Origin: Kalaharituber pfeilii
Lineage: Eukaryota; Ascomycota; Pezizomycetes; Pezizales; Pezizaceae
Length of the DNA: 64,000 nucleotides
Reading direction: 5' to 3'
Assembly (NCBI GenBank): GCA_015179045.1
Contig: WHUZ01000056.1
Span: 62,001 to 126,000 of the forward strand
In this document: piece by piece, positions 1-13,447 of the stretch
Numbering within the stretch: position 1 is the first letter of the stretch
How the letters are laid out: every line of letters begins with the position of its first letter
Notes under the pieces: generated by a model
Seen by the model: the letters and a program-made list of their open reading frames with translations, nothing else
The model's database searches: none
Told to the model about the DNA's origin: nothing
Made by a program: the position numbers and the translations under genes

Positions 1-142
1 CCGTTGCAATCTCAGATAACAGGACGAGCCTTTATGATACTGTTCATGGCAAATTATCCTAAGCATACAATCTCCCCTCCTGTTGAACGCATGCAAACAA
101 GAAAGCCAAATGGAGAATGACTACCTTCGTACTGGGACGGCT

Positions 143-193
<51 letters not shown>

Positions 194-382
194 GCTGGAT
201 CGAGGTATCCAATAGGGCAACAACAAAAAAATATTTTGAATATACACCTTTTTTTCCTTGATTTTTTGTTTTCTTTAAGATTGTCTTAAAAGGGTGAGTA
301 TCCCCCCTCAAGCTCATCAAAGCACAGGTCAGGCCCCGCTCCTGACTCTATTCCAGATTCCAATCCATACCGCAACCCATTT
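1..382. other. Intergenic, long poly-T tract
   Basis: I see no gene here. The stretch is dominated by an uninterrupted run of T from 144 to 192 (49 nt), followed by T-rich sequence to about 285. It lies downstream of the minus-strand GON7-like gene, so part of it is probably that gene's 3' UTR and terminator region. Confidence 0.6.
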
Positions 383-907
383 CTACTCTTTCTTGCCCGT
401 TCCTCCCCCCAACTGCAGTTCGCCCCCCTTGCCCCCCACCCCGCCGGCCCTCCTCTCATCCAACTCCATCTTCTCTTCCCCCTCTCCCTCCTCTTCTCCC
501 TCCTCCTCCTCCTCCTCCTCCTCCTCCTCCTCTCCATCCGCGGGCACTGCCTCTCCCCTCGCCGCGCTCTCTTCCCGCATCTTCTTCGTGAAAAATGTAT
601 TCAGCTCTGACTGCAGCGAGAGGAGTGCAGTATGGAGAGACGAAAGGGCCTCGGTTTTTGGGTGCGGGGAGCCGAAGGGGGAGGTTGTACTTGTGGGGGG
701 AGGTGGCGGGGGCGGGTAAGACGGGACTGGGTGCTTGAAGATGGTGGGGACCGGAGTGAGGGAGACGGTGCCGGGGGTAGAGGAGCAGGGGGTGGCAGAG
801 TCGAGGTCCAGGTCGAGGTCGGGGTCGAGGTTGGAGGGTGGGGCTGCGGCGGCGGGGGGACGGTAGTGATAGGTGTAGGTCGCGGTAATGATGGGAGGCG
901 TGGACAT
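383..907 (-). CDS. GON7: GON7-like subunit of the EKC/KEOPS complex
   Basis: Single-exon, 174-residue protein. KEOPS makes the universal t6A modification of ANN-decoding tRNAs, and Gon7 is its small fungal accessory subunit. Recognition rests on two things known from fungal Gon7: a short N-terminal ATYTYHYRPP-type strand segment, and a central helix at about residues 87-112 (LHTALLSLQSELNTFFTKKM, followed by REE) that matches the family pattern of a Leu-rich helix ending in N-x-F-hydrophobic-T-x-K-M. The start is the first ATG of the frame. The region between these blocks is Pro/Asp-rich, and the C-terminal third is an acidic run encoded by a (CTC/GAG)n microsatellite at about 497-532, so the protein is longer than the usual 100-130 residues. 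The fast-evolving family and short conserved core keep certainty moderate. It is divergently arranged with the BLOC1S2-like gene. Confidence 0.65.
   Translation of the reverse strand: MSTPPIITATYTYHYRPPAAAAPPSNLDPDLDLDLDSATPCSSTPGTVSLTPVPTIFKHPVPSYPPPPPPPTSTTSPFGSPHPKTEALSSLHTALLSLQSELNTFFTKKMREESAARGEAVPADGEEEEEEEEEEEGEEEGEGEEKMELDERRAGGVGGKGGELQLGGGTGKKE
497..532 (-). repeat. (GAG)n microsatellite encoding a poly-Glu run
   Basis: Tandem CTC on the + strand, read as GAG on the coding strand. It gives an acidic tract near the C-terminus of the GON7-like protein. Length variation here would change the protein without shifting frame. Confidence 0.9.
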
Positions 908-1813
908 TGTGCTTGTGGACCGATGACGACGATTGTGTTTCTGAGATGGAGGGAGGTACAGAAGTGTCCCTGTGGAGGATTCGAGAAGTCTGGTGATTTG
1001 TGTGAGTGCGAGTGCGAGGTGCGAGGGAGCGTGAATGTGAGTCCGAGAGTCCGAGAGGGCGAGCGAGTGAGAGTTGGGGGGGAGGGTGATGGCTCTAGCC
1101 GCGGCCTAGTCTCAGCCCAGTCCTGTGCTCTCGATTTGGCTCGGTCGGAAACCCTATATCGCACCTGCTTCGCCCCAGCTTTTATTCTTATTCGTGCTCG
1201 TGCTCGTGCTCGTGCTCGTGATCGTGCTCGTGCTCCCGTTCACTTGCTCGCCTTGCCACCCGCCCGCGCCGTGCGGGCTTGCCTCTGCGAGGGCAACTTG
1301 GCTGCTTTATGCCGCCGGGGAGGGCGGATCAACTTGCCTCCCGCGCTGGGCGGATGGAGGAGGGCGGGGCGGCCCGATATTGCTTGCTGGCACGGCCTTC
1401 TGCTGCGGCGAGAGGGCTGCCTGCTACGTGCAGTCGGCGCCCGCGCTCTGTGATCTCATCGCACATCCCTCGTCCTCTGCTCGCCTCGCGATGGGCCGCT
1501 GCGACGCTCAGGCTGCCCCGCCCGGCGCGGCACGTGGGCGGGCGCACCGGCGGCAGCATAGAGCAGCGCTGCGCTGGGGGCCGGCGCATGTGAACAAGGA
1601 CGCGCAGCCTGTCGCTGGCGGGGTACAGTACATCACAGAACGGGCGGCCAGCGGCGAGGACGGGTATCATATCGCCCGCAAGCATCGCTATCCTTATCGA
1701 TCGCGCGATCGCGATCACGACGTCCCGCGACAGAAAGTCTGCGTCTCACTCCCGCGCTCACTGCTTCCGCGCGCTCGACTGAGAACCGTGTCGCACGCAC
1801 TGACAGCGGCACA
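908..1813. promoter_or_regulatory. GC-rich divergent intergenic region
   Basis: Lies between the GON7-like gene (-) and the BLOC1S2-like gene (+), so it should hold both promoters. It is GA/CT-biased, with a tandem (GTGCTC)n tract at about 1193-1234. Long open frames cross it, but they are low-complexity and lack family features, so I treat the region as non-coding. No clear TATA element was found. Confidence 0.45.
1193..1234. repeat. (GTGCTC)n tandem tract
   Basis: A 6-bp unit repeated about six times with minor variants, in the shared upstream region of the first two genes. Confidence 0.85.
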
Positions 1814-2545
1814 ATGTCTGCCTCCCGCACCACCGCGCAGTCCACCACGCACTCCATCACCGACGTTCTTGCCGTACCGTCCCCCCCCTCCCGCCTCCCC
1901 CCTCCCCCCTCCCCCATCCCAACTAACGCCCCCCACTCCTCTCTACGTAGGCCCTCGAATCCACCATCCAATCCGACACCCTGACCACGCTCTCGGACCT
2001 CGACCTCCTCCAACGCATCAACACGCACGCCACTGCCCAGTACAAAGCGATGGCTGACGCCGCCGCGGGCGGCCTAGGGGGGATTTGGAGTACCTTCGGG
2101 GCCGGTGTACGTTACAGCATTTCCCGCTCCCCCCACTAGTCTAACCTTCCCCTCCCCGCCCCACCGTCCCCCCCCACATGTTATTTTTGTAGCACGGAAT
2201 TTAGGTTGAATGGATAGAATGGATGGATGGAATACTGACCGACAACCGACGGGAGAGGGTGGAGGGGGGGGGGGGAGATGCATGAATTCCAGACGACGAG
2301 ATTGCCCGCTACACAAAACAAGTCGATCAAGTCGCCTCCAAGGTAGACGAGCTCGAGGAGATAGTCAAGGAGCTCGAGGAGTGGACAGGCGAGCTGGGTA
2401 AGGTTTTTTGCGATTTGCGTTGTTTTTTTCCCCAATTCTGGCAAGTGCAGAAGAATAAGAATATGTACTAATGAGCGATGAGGGGCCCGGGGGATTAGAG
2501 GTCAAGGTACGAAGGCTGACGGGCTCCGGTGCTCGGAGGTCATAA
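1814..2545 (+). CDS. BLOC1S2: BLOC-1 subunit 2-like protein
   Basis: Four exons (1814-1873, 1951-2104, 2293-2397, 2499-2545) join in frame to a 121-residue protein. Intron 1 has a CTAAC branch element and intron 3 a TACTAAT. The product has the BLOC1_2 layout: a short Ser/Thr-rich head, a helix containing LLQRINTHATAQYKAMADAA, a spacer, then a coiled coil IARYTKQVDQVASKVDELEE that continues into a VKELEEWTGELEVK-type end. BLOC-1 family proteins form small helical bundles acting in endosomal and vacuolar sorting (Cnl1 is the yeast counterpart). The ELEVKVRRL ending only appears when intron 3 is removed, which supports the model. Other small coiled-coil families (KXD1, SNAPIN-like) cannot be fully excluded. 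Confidence 0.65.
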
Positions 2546-3479
2546 TAGTTCTCGTAAAGTTTTGTGTAGGGCACAGGGTGGAGGGTGCAACCAGACCGCC
2601 TTTTTTTTTTTTTTTTTTTTTTTTTTTGCATTTTTTTTTTGCATTTTTTTTTGCGGGTACCACTCCATAGTCACGAGATCACGTAACGATCATTGAATAA
2701 CGAAAATGATCATCAAGGACCATTTATTCTATCATACTGCAGCTGCTTGTTTATAGATCCCTAAGTATGTTATGTGAAAAATACATGCATCGAGATAATC
2801 TCTCACGGACAATACTATTACAATCGATCCGTTGACTACGCATTGCACCACAAAGTGGAATACACACACACACAAAAAAGATTTTCCTTTTAATGAAATC
2901 TATATGAAGCTTTTTTCCAATATCTGCGCTATCAAACTCCATACATTTATAGAAAGCATACAAAGGGATTTAAAAAAAAAGCAGAACATAAAGACCACAA
3001 CAACGATTTTTTGTCCCTTTGTTTCTTGCTGAACACAGATATCTATCCACCCTGAGCATTATTTACTCGGGTATATCTATACATTCTCTCTTTAACCTCT
3101 CTCAGTATCTCATGTTTAGTCCATCATAGGTTTCTTCAGACAGTCTGCCCCCTCCCCCCCTCTTCTCTCCCCCACTCCCCCGAAATCCCTCAAAATTTTA
3201 TAAATCCCCTTCCCCGCCTCCAAAAAAAGAGACCAAGAAACAACAGGAAAGCAGATATGCCAAATGATAAACTAGCAATGAACGAATTCAACCCAGAAAA
3301 AGAAAAGCAAAAGAAATGAGGATATCAAAGCTCAATATAAAACAGGTATTGACTCGCCGTCCTTCCCCCCCCCAAAAAAAAAAAAAAAAAAAAAAAAAAA
3401 ATAGCCAAGGACGATCTAGAAACAAATAACTGGTATCGAAAAGAAAGAAACAAAGGAAAGGAAATGCCGTGAATAGTCG
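2546..3479. other. Convergent intergenic region with homopolymer tracts
   Basis: Separates the 3' ends of the BLOC1S2-like gene (+) and DIC1 (-). It is AT-rich, with a T run at about 2601-2627, a second short T/GCA-T repeat just after it, and an A run at about 3369-3401. No coding signal found; it probably holds both 3' UTRs. Confidence 0.55.
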
Positions 3480-4759
3480 TCATAGTGCTGCTGAGGATTC
3501 ATACTGTAGCATCCTCCACAGCTTCTTATGCTGCTCCATAAAGACAAACATGAGTATCGTGTGCGGCCTATCGTATCAATTTCACCCCATTAGCAACCAA
3601 ATTTCTACAAGTTAAACTTAGCCTCCACAGCCCCGATCACGACACAACTCACCCTAATCTCGCAAAACTTGGAATCCACCCCTTAAACACCCACGTCAGT
3701 CCCTCCTTCCTAAACGTCTCCTTCAGCACCTTCATTACTCCTATTCCCTTGCCCTGACCGGCCATCACCCTCGTCTTGATGACGTCTACCGGCGAACAAA
3801 TCGTCGTCGCTACAAACCCGCTCAAAAAGCTTGCTGAAAAGTGCGTAGTCAGACCATCGTTGAAAACCCCAGTAGCCAGCAACATCTTTTTAAACTCGTC
3901 GTACGTTGCAAGCTGACTCGCTGTCATTAGCGCCGCACGGATCGTGTTTGGCCACACGCCGCGGAATAGGGAGGCGGATCCCTCGCTGCGAACCATGCGG
4001 ACGAGGCCGTCGACGGCGTTGGAGTAGTTCCGGCGCAGGTGAGGTGGGTTGGCGCGGTCCTGTTGCATGCGGACGTTGATAATATCGGCGGGATTTCCGG
4101 CGAGGCCGCCGGCGAAGCCAGAGAGGGAGGCCATGAGGACAAGGACGGGGAATGAGGGCGGGGCGGTCGAGCCGGGGGGCTGGAAGTGGGTTTTTAGGGT
4201 CTCGTAGACACCGAACCGTGTAGTAGAGTAGGTGGCTGTATTTGGAATTGGAGTTAGCAATGAGGGTATATCGATGAATGGATCAAAGAGGAAGTCAAGG
4301 AAGCTCACCTTGTCGCAGTAAACTGGCAGAGAGCTACATTCATAGAACGTTAGCATAATGACCCAACTCTTACCCTCAACAAACACCTTCCCGGAAGAAA
4401 CGTTCTTACTCCACTATACAAAGCTCCGATACCTAATCCGTGAAACAAATTCTGTAAGAATCCTTCTCTGCGCGTTCTGAGAGGTCTAATTGTACGTACC
4501 CTCGCCCTTCGCAACCTTCACAAACGTTCCCAGCATCGTCGGCTTTGCTCTGGCGGTGCTGACGACTGTTTGTAGCCTGACCTTGACCAGATCTATTATT
4601 CATCGGGGGCCAATGTGAGTTAGCAACATGAGATTTTTCAAGTCTCAATGGCAATAAATTCCCGGTACCTAATGGGTGGGTGAAACATGCAGCAATACAG
4701 CTCGCACTTCCCCCGAACCAAAACGGGTAGTGTATTGGTCCCGACTTTTGCCCCGACAT
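3480..4759 (-). CDS. DIC1: Mitochondrial dicarboxylate carrier
   Basis: Six exons (4759-4669, 4592-4500, 4432-4410, 4333-4309, 4235-3653, 3567-3480) give about 300 residues, the normal size for a mitochondrial carrier. It exchanges malate or succinate for phosphate across the inner membrane. All three carrier repeats show their signatures: THPLDLVKVRLQT in repeat 1, a GNPADIINVRMQQDR block in repeat 2, and CSPVDVIKTRVM in repeat 3, each the P-x-[DE]-x2-[KR]-x-[RQ] type. The repeat-2 signature with INVRMQ and the ATYSTTRFGVYE segment are typical of the fungal Dic1 clade. The starting MSGQKSGPIHYPFWFGGSAS fits family N-termini. The micro-exons of 23 and 25 nt are unusual but required: omitting either breaks the conserved GIGALYSGLSASLLRQ stretch. 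Confidence 0.93.
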
Positions 4760-5539
4760 TGTTTCTGCTTCTCCCCGAGCTTTTGTTTCAATCTCGTTTG
4801 TATCCTGGAATGTCTTTTTTTAACCTTCTTTGTATGCTCGCGAAACAAAAAAGTCACGGTCGTGGGAGATCAGAACTGGAGGGCGAAACACAGCAGTGAG
4901 AGAAGAGAGGAAAAACAGAAGGAGAAAAAGAAAAATATAGGAATATGAAGATATAAAGATTGGTGGCCATAGAAGGGGAGGGTCTCTGGAAGTAACAAAG
5001 ACCACCGACACACACACGGGGGGGCACAGCTACAAAACAGCAGCCGCTCACACGCGCGCTGAGATGCGGGATGTTGGGCAAGTACAAGGCTCAAGGGACG
5101 CTTTCTCATCTCATCTCATCAGGTGATCTGCGACCGGGCCTGAGCCCAAACCATGCCAAAGCAAGCGGCCTGTCCGATATCGGATAGGGCGTGCTGCCGG
5201 CGCTGCCATGCTGCTGACATTCTCCGTCCATCTGATATGCCACCACGCGGCGCCGATGCAGGGGCGCCAAGCCATCCTCCAGGGCGCATCGGGCGGCGGC
5301 GGTGGGTGCATGCGGCAGCGGCAGCGGCGCGTGCCGATCCGATGCGCTGCATATCATGCAGCAGCGCCTATGCACCGCGGTCACCTGAGCCCGCCCGCCG
5401 CCCGCCCGCAGAACAACCACCAGCGGCGCCCTTGCAGCCCCCGACAGGCGCGCACCCGCCGGGACACCTCCGCGTCGGCCAGCCGTGACGCCCGCCCTCC
5501 AGCGCGATTGCCTCCCGCCGCCTGGGCTGCGCCGCCAGA
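4760..5539. promoter_or_regulatory. Divergent promoter region DIC1/COX11
   Basis: Two genes for mitochondrial proteins are transcribed away from each other here. The DIC1-proximal half is purine-rich (GA-rich near 4880-4950). The COX11-proximal half, from about 5100, is very GC-rich with many GCGGC/GCAGC repeats. No RNA gene or convincing ORF was seen. Confidence 0.45.
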
Positions 5540-6492
5540 ATGCTCCTCCGCTCCCCGGCAGCCCTGCGGCCCCTCCCGCAGCTCCAATGTCCGGCCCCCC
5601 GGCGGCTGCTGAATGCTGCTACGCTCCCCGCGCAGCCCGCCCGCGGCCGCTTGTTCTCCTCGACCGCCCCCGCCCGCAATGCCCCGGCTCCACCCCCACC
5701 CCCACCCCCACCCCCACCCCCACCCCCACCTCCACCACCCCCACTGTCCTCCGCCGGCGCAGCTGCCCCCCGGCGAGGCCCATACCGCCCGGACTATCGT
5801 GCATACTACAAGAGGAAGAACACAGACCTCCTCTACTACAGCGCTAGGTGCCTCCCCGCTTGCTTCCCCGCTTCCCTCCCCGCTTCCCTCCCACCCCCTC
5901 CATCCCCCTCCATCCCCCTCCCGCTTTTGTCCATCCGCCCGCTAATGACTTCCGCTCACTCCCCAGCCTCATCCTCGCGACCCTCACCCTCTCCTACGCC
6001 TCCGTCCCCCTCTACCGCGCCATCTGCCAACGCACCGGCTTCGGCGGCATACCCATCACCGACTCGACCCGCTTCACCCCGACCAAACTCCACCCCGTCA
6101 CCACCGTCCCGCGCATCCGCGTCACCTTCGCCTCCTCCGTCTCCGACACCCTCGACTGGAAGTTCACCCCCCAACAACGCGAGGTCCGCGTGCACCCGGG
6201 CGAGACCGCGCTCGCCTTCTACACCGCCACAAACCGCAGCGACAAGGACGTGATTGGAGTCGCAACCTACAGCGTCACCCCCGGCCAGGTCGCCCCGTAC
6301 TTTAGTAAGATCCAGTGCTTTTGCTTCGAGGAGCAGAAGCTGAACGCCGGCGAGACGGTCGACATGCCCGTGTTCTTTTTCATCGACCCGGAGTTTGCGG
6401 AAGATCCCGCAATGAAGGGGATTGAGCAGGTGACGTTGTCATATACGTTTTTTAGTATGTGGGCCTTTGATTTTACTCCCCCCACCTCTTAA
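5540..6492 (+). CDS. COX11: Cytochrome c oxidase assembly protein, copper chaperone for CuB
   Basis: Two exons (5540-5847, 5967-6492) encode about 277 residues. Cox11 is anchored in the inner mitochondrial membrane and delivers copper to the CuB site of Cox1. Visible features: an Arg/Ala-rich mitochondrial presequence, a poly-Pro run, an RRGPYRPDYRAYYKRKNTD segment, a membrane helix (LILATLTLSYASVPLYRAIC), then the beta-barrel copper domain with the copper-binding CFCF motif (KIQCFCFEEQKL) and a conserved PVFFFIDPEFAEDP block. The join at the intron restores the conserved YYSASLILA transition. Oddity: about 18 consecutive prolines between presequence and domain are encoded by a CCCCCA/CCC minisatellite at about 5690-5740. 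Confidence 0.96.
5690..5740 (+). repeat. C-rich (CCCCAC)n minisatellite encoding poly-Pro
   Basis: Tandem C-rich hexamers inside the COX11 reading frame. They place a proline run between the presequence and the membrane helix. Confidence 0.9.
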
Positions 6493-7327
6493 GTGCATAG
6501 TGTTTAGAGAGTTTATGACTGAGACAATTGTGCTTGTGCACTTATAGAAGCAAAATACGAAGACGGAGAGATCAGACCGCTCGCGTAAGCTATAAAGACC
6601 GAAACCAAAGTAAACCACCTCATCAACCTATCCCAACCTCCATCATATCGCTTATCTAGAAACAAAGAAAAAAGATAAAGAAAAGGAATAGACATATAGT
6701 TCCGCTATTGTACATACAACGCGCCCCTTACCTCAATTCGTCCCATCTCCGTCATGGCCTAATACGAGCACTTTTTGTAATGGCCGTAATATCCTCAATC
6801 CTGCTCTTCGGGGCCCGCTCCAGTATCTACAGAGCTTACCAGCATGCAATATAATTATGTATATGTATTTTTTGAAATTTCACTAGAGGCATATATGATG
6901 GAACTTCATTTTTGTTGGGAAGCTGAATGACAGGGTATCTTGACACGTGTTGCATTTATGAGAGTGGAAGTTGATGATAGCGTGGCCGTTACCCTCAACT
7001 CATGAAACGTTTCGTGGCTGTTGTCTCTTGGTGCCGTTAGAGCAAGGATAATCCCTCAGAGGGAAAAGAAAGATTTTCTTTTTTTATCTCTAAATTGAAT
7101 CACAGTACCATTTCACCTCGTCAAGCAAAGTAGTTTCCAAATCTTGATCCAAATATTCCAGGTGTTTCCAAAAATCATAAATCCAAATAACCATTGTCTA
7201 CCCAAAAAATAAATCTAAGTTCTCTCCTAGTTTTGCGCACCCCGTTCCTCAGCATTTCTTGGGTCTAAAATAGATTCCTCCTTCCATACACCTAAGTCTC
7301 CTCACCCTTCATCCTCAAATCAGTGGC
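6493..7327. other. Convergent intergenic region COX11/TRP2
   Basis: AT-rich sequence between the two 3' ends, with several short T and A runs (for example about 7078-7086). No gene or notable repeat was recognised; presumably UTRs and polyadenylation signals. Confidence 0.5.
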
Positions 7328-9218
7328 CTATAGCCCTCCTGCAGGATGCACCAACAACCTCCTCTCCGCCACCGTACTCTCCTTTACTTCATCGCACTTC
7401 TTCACCGCTTCCTCTGTCCTGCTGATATTTTGGAGCCTTGCGTGTCTCTTTTCTGCTTCAGTGATGCACGTCATATTTGCGCGAAGCTTATTCATCGTTT
7501 CCATCCACTCGTCGTAGGGGTCGGAGTCGTATACGATGCCACCACCTATACGGCATAAATATATTAGTATTAATATAAAATACCCGAGAAATCCCACAAA
7601 AAGTGAGAGGAAGCAACCCACCAGCTTGAAGATACGCAATCCCATCCTTCACCACCATCGTACGCAGAGCAATACAAGTATCCATGCTATCCGGTTCATA
7701 CCCCCAATACCCTACCGCACCGCCGTATACCCCTCTCTTCTCCTTCTCCAATTCAGAAATCAGCTCCATTGCCCGAACTTTCGGCGCTCCACTGACAGTA
7801 CCAGCGGGGAAGATGCTCCTGAACGCATCAAACCTCGTCATGCCGCCTCTTAGAACACCTGAGACCTGCGACGTCAAATGCATCACATGGCTGAACCTCT
7901 CCACTGTCATTAGGCGGTCAACAGTCGTAGTCATTGGGTCGCAGACGCGGTTGATGTCGTTTCTCGCCAGGTCGACCAACATCACGTGCTCGGCTCTGTC
8001 CTTCAGGGAATCTGAGAGTGTTTTGGCGAGCTCGTCATCCTCCTCACTGGTCTTTCCCCGCTGGACTGTACCAGCAATGGGATGGGTGATAATGCGCCCG
8101 TTGTCGTATTTCACAAGAAGCTCAGGGCTGGCTCCAACGAGTTGGAAATCTCCGCAGTCGATGTAGAAGAGGTAGGGTGACGGGTTGACGGTGCGGAGGT
8201 GTGCGTAGATGTTAAAGGGGTGTAGTGAGGTGGGTCTGGAGAAGCGCTGGGATGGTACAGCTTGAATGATATCGCCCAATGTGATGTGTTCTTTCAGAGT
8301 CTTGACATGCTGTTCGTAACCTTCCCGACCAATGTTCGATGTATACTCCTGCTTCCCCACGATAGGCGGCTGCTCCGGAAGTGGGATGTCTGGAGATGAC
8401 AGAGTGCGTATAGCATCTTGAATAGCATTGCTTGCTGCCTTGTAATTGGCTTCTAGATCCTCGTCTCCCTCAGAGGTGTGTAAGTATGACATGACCTTGA
8501 TAGTCTGGTAAAGGTGGTCGAAGGCAACAATTGTGTCAAACAGCATAAAGAATCCCTCCGGAAGCTCAAGGACATCCTTGAGCGGGCGAGCTGTCCTGGG
8601 CTCAAAGTACCGTACACAGTCGTATGCTACATAGCCAATTGCACCCCCTGACATGGACGGGAGCGAAATTCCGGGGACTTTCAACACACGATGCTTGGAT
8701 AGTTCTTCTTCTAGTATAGGTAGGGGATCCATTTCGGGCCCATGGCCTGGTCCAGTTTTGATGACTTTTCTGGGATCTGGGAGCATTTAGCTTTGAATGA
8801 GAGCCGGAAGCCATAGGTAGGATACATACCGCAGCCCAAGAAGCTGAATCGAGAGATTGTGCCACTGCTAGAGACGCTCTCTAGTAGAAACGACTTCTTT
8901 CCTTTGTTCCTGCGTACCCAATGGTTCTTCAGTCTACCGTTCGCATGGTGATTGCAAAGGTGCCACTATGACTCACTTTGCAGACAGTTTGAGGTATGCG
9001 CTTGACGGGTTAAGGAAGCCTGCTGGAATCGAGGCAAAGAGTGCGACCGAATTTGGAGCTCTGTCCGGTGCTGTTGTGGCTCTAACTGATGCTAATATCT
9101 GCTGAATGGTCTTCAGGTCTGGCTGGATGTTGATCTAAGGTACTGGTGAGCGGGAGGGCCGAGGCAATGGGAATCGCCAAAGTGCGGGCGAGAGGACCCT
9201 TACTTGAGTCATTGTCAT
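7328..9218 (-). CDS. TRP2: Anthranilate synthase component I
   Basis: First committed enzyme of tryptophan synthesis: converts chorismate to anthranilate using ammonia from the component II glutaminase. Five exons: a tiny first exon MTMTQ (9218-9204), then 9134 downward, with introns also after the LKLSA block, after SRFSFLGC, and before the last exon ([13 protein letters not shown]). The N-terminal domain carries the LLES...SRFSFLG tryptophan-binding region (feedback site). The chorismate-binding domain shows [35 protein letters not shown] and [18 protein letters not shown]. The final [13 protein letters not shown] is the family C-terminal signature. It ends with a Lys/Arg-rich helix and the stop at 7328. 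Length (about 500 aa) fits fungal Trp2. It is divergent from VMA2. Confidence 0.96.
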
Positions 9219-9961
9219 TGCTGCAAGAGCACAATCTCTAAATCTATAACAGAAGTATATGCTACAAGATGAGGGACCAAGGCCTATGGGGGGGTATGGA
9301 GGATGCGCTCGTGCAGAGATGTTGCAGGAGCAAGGTTGGACGATGCGGGAGGGCGAGGGATATGAGGGAGGACCGGGGCGGCCGGGACAAATGCAGGAAC
9401 GCACTCACGAGACTAATTACGGTAGTCTGAGTGCGAGTGGAGCACCAAGTCTCGCTGCATAGCCCCTCCAAGCGTGCGCATATCATATGCGGGCGCGATG
9501 ATGCACCGGACCGCGCGGGCCGGCTGCGCAGCCTGACCCCCCCCCCCCCCTGCATACGGTTGGGGATATCTGTACGCGGAGTGCGTCGAGTGCAATCTAG
9601 GCGCCCGCAGCGCGCTCCCCTCGTCCGCGGGGCCGTCCCGTGTGGTGCTGCTCCCATCGCGTATCCCTCAGCAGGCGAACTTTGCTGTTCTGCTGTATGC
9701 ATATGCCACCCCCAAGCAACTGCCCTCTGGCATGCATACCCTACCTGCATAGCTTAGTGCTTCGCGCCCCCCGGGCCCACCACCACCCTAGTCACGTGGT
9801 GGCTCGCACGCTGAATCAGCACTGCAGGTATCCCGACTGTGCGCCAAGGAGGGAAATGTAGAGTACAACGTCACTTCGCTCCGCCTCGCATCCTCCCACC
9901 CTCACTTACCTTCTCCAAGCCCCCCGCGCGCTGCTTCTCTCCCATCAGGCTCTCATACATA
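9219..9961. promoter_or_regulatory. Divergent promoter region TRP2/VMA2
   Basis: About 740 bp of mixed composition between two divergent genes. It contains a C run (about 9538-9551) followed at once by a 30-bp stretch (about 9554-9585) closely matching the terminal repeats of the inverted-repeat element at 41.2-42.1 kb. Open frames here are GC artefacts. A CACGTG core occurs at about 9793-9798 (within AGTCACGTGGTGG). Confidence 0.4.
9554..9585 (+). repeat. Solo copy of the 41.2/42.1-kb terminal-repeat motif
   Basis: The segment from about 9554 reads TACGGTTGGGGATATCTGTA followed by CGCGGAGT. It matches the inverted repeats at 41222 and 42090-42120 (TATGGTTGGGGxCATCTGTA then CGCGGAGT). No partner copy was found nearby, so it may be a solo end or remnant. 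Confidence 0.6.
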
Positions 9962-12362
<2,401 letters not shown>

Positions 12363-13447
12363 GTTGCTGGTTTGTTAATATTTGCATGAGTGGATTTTGT
12401 TTGAAGAGTGAGCTGGAGGGCCTGTTACGCATTTTTCAAGTCTGAGCAGACTTTTTTTCTCTTTTTTTTTTTTTTTTTTGAGAGTGTCATTCTTGTATAT
12501 CCTCAATTTCGCGCCTACGTTACTGCAAGGAGCAGCGCACTGTCCCGATGCCTCCGCGTTTAGCGTGTATACTTGTATGCAGCGGTTGCCATAGCTTGAG
12601 GCCAGCTGCCTGGACAGTTGGATGCTGTGATAAGCTGGGCGTATTCCATCGCCCTTGCCCGGTCTGCATGCCGCATGGGTTCCATACCCTGGTTTTCGAC
12701 AGACGAGATGCTTGCCGCATCTAAATTTTGGACATGAAGTAGAGCACATACATACATGGTAGTAATTATCTAAGCCGGGCGCCTCCAGGGACATCTGCAC
12801 CGAACATACGATTTCGTCGATAGATAGCATCGATAGATAGGGTAGCCGGCAGACAAGCGCGGCGCCAGATCAGCCGGAGAGATGTCCGGGCAGCCGCTTG
12901 AAGGCTCCAGCGCCCATCCCGCACAGCGCCCGCGAGCGCTGCCCGCCCGCCCGCCTGCCGCGACGCAGCATCGCCCTCACAGCACCCCGCCCCGCCCCGC
13001 CCCGCCATGCAGCACGACCTCTGCAATTTTCTTTGCGCAGCCCGGGCGGCGCTGCGTTGGGCCACAGGCTGGACTGCTCGCTCGGCAGCCCGGGAAGAGC
13101 GCCCAGGGTGGCTGCTGCGTAGGGCGGACGGGGAAGCGAACCCACCAGCGTGCCGTGGAGCCCGCTTGCTCGGCGGCGGGCACTATATTGGGCGAAGCAA
13201 GCCTTGCTAGGAGGAATAGTATATATATCCTGAGGCTTCCTTCTGCCAGTAAACCCCCACACCTCAGCGCCTCCTACACTCTAGAGCCTCCCCTCTCCCC
13301 CTCCTCCGCCTACTTCCCGCTGCGCTCCCCCCCTCCCTCCCTCCTCCACTCCTGCGACCGTTACACCAACTTTCTGGATTCGACTCGCAAGCGACCCCTC
13401 CGCCGTGGCAGCACAAAGAAGCACATTTGCTGGAATTCTCGATCGCA
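12363..13447. promoter_or_regulatory. Intergenic region VMA2/TRP5 with a TATA-like element
   Basis: The VMA2 3' region includes a T run (12462-12479). From about 12880 the sequence becomes very GC-rich with overlapping artefact ORFs. A TATATATAT stretch at about 13216-13228, some 220 bp before the TRP5 start and followed by a pyrimidine-rich leader (CCTCCCTCC type, 13260-13360), looks like the TRP5 core promoter and 5' UTR. Confidence 0.45.

Noticed and set aside
1125..2057. Long + strand open frame (about 310 codons)
   Set aside because: It overlaps the spliced BLOC1S2-like gene in another frame, is Arg/Pro/Ala low-complexity, and reflects GC-rich promoter sequence rather than a protein family.
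9205..9211. TGAGTCA (Gcn4/CpcA-type site) near the TRP2 start
   Set aside because: The motif lies inside the first coding exon, overlapping codons for MTQ, and a second copy coincides with a splice donor in intron 2. Position argues against a promoter site.
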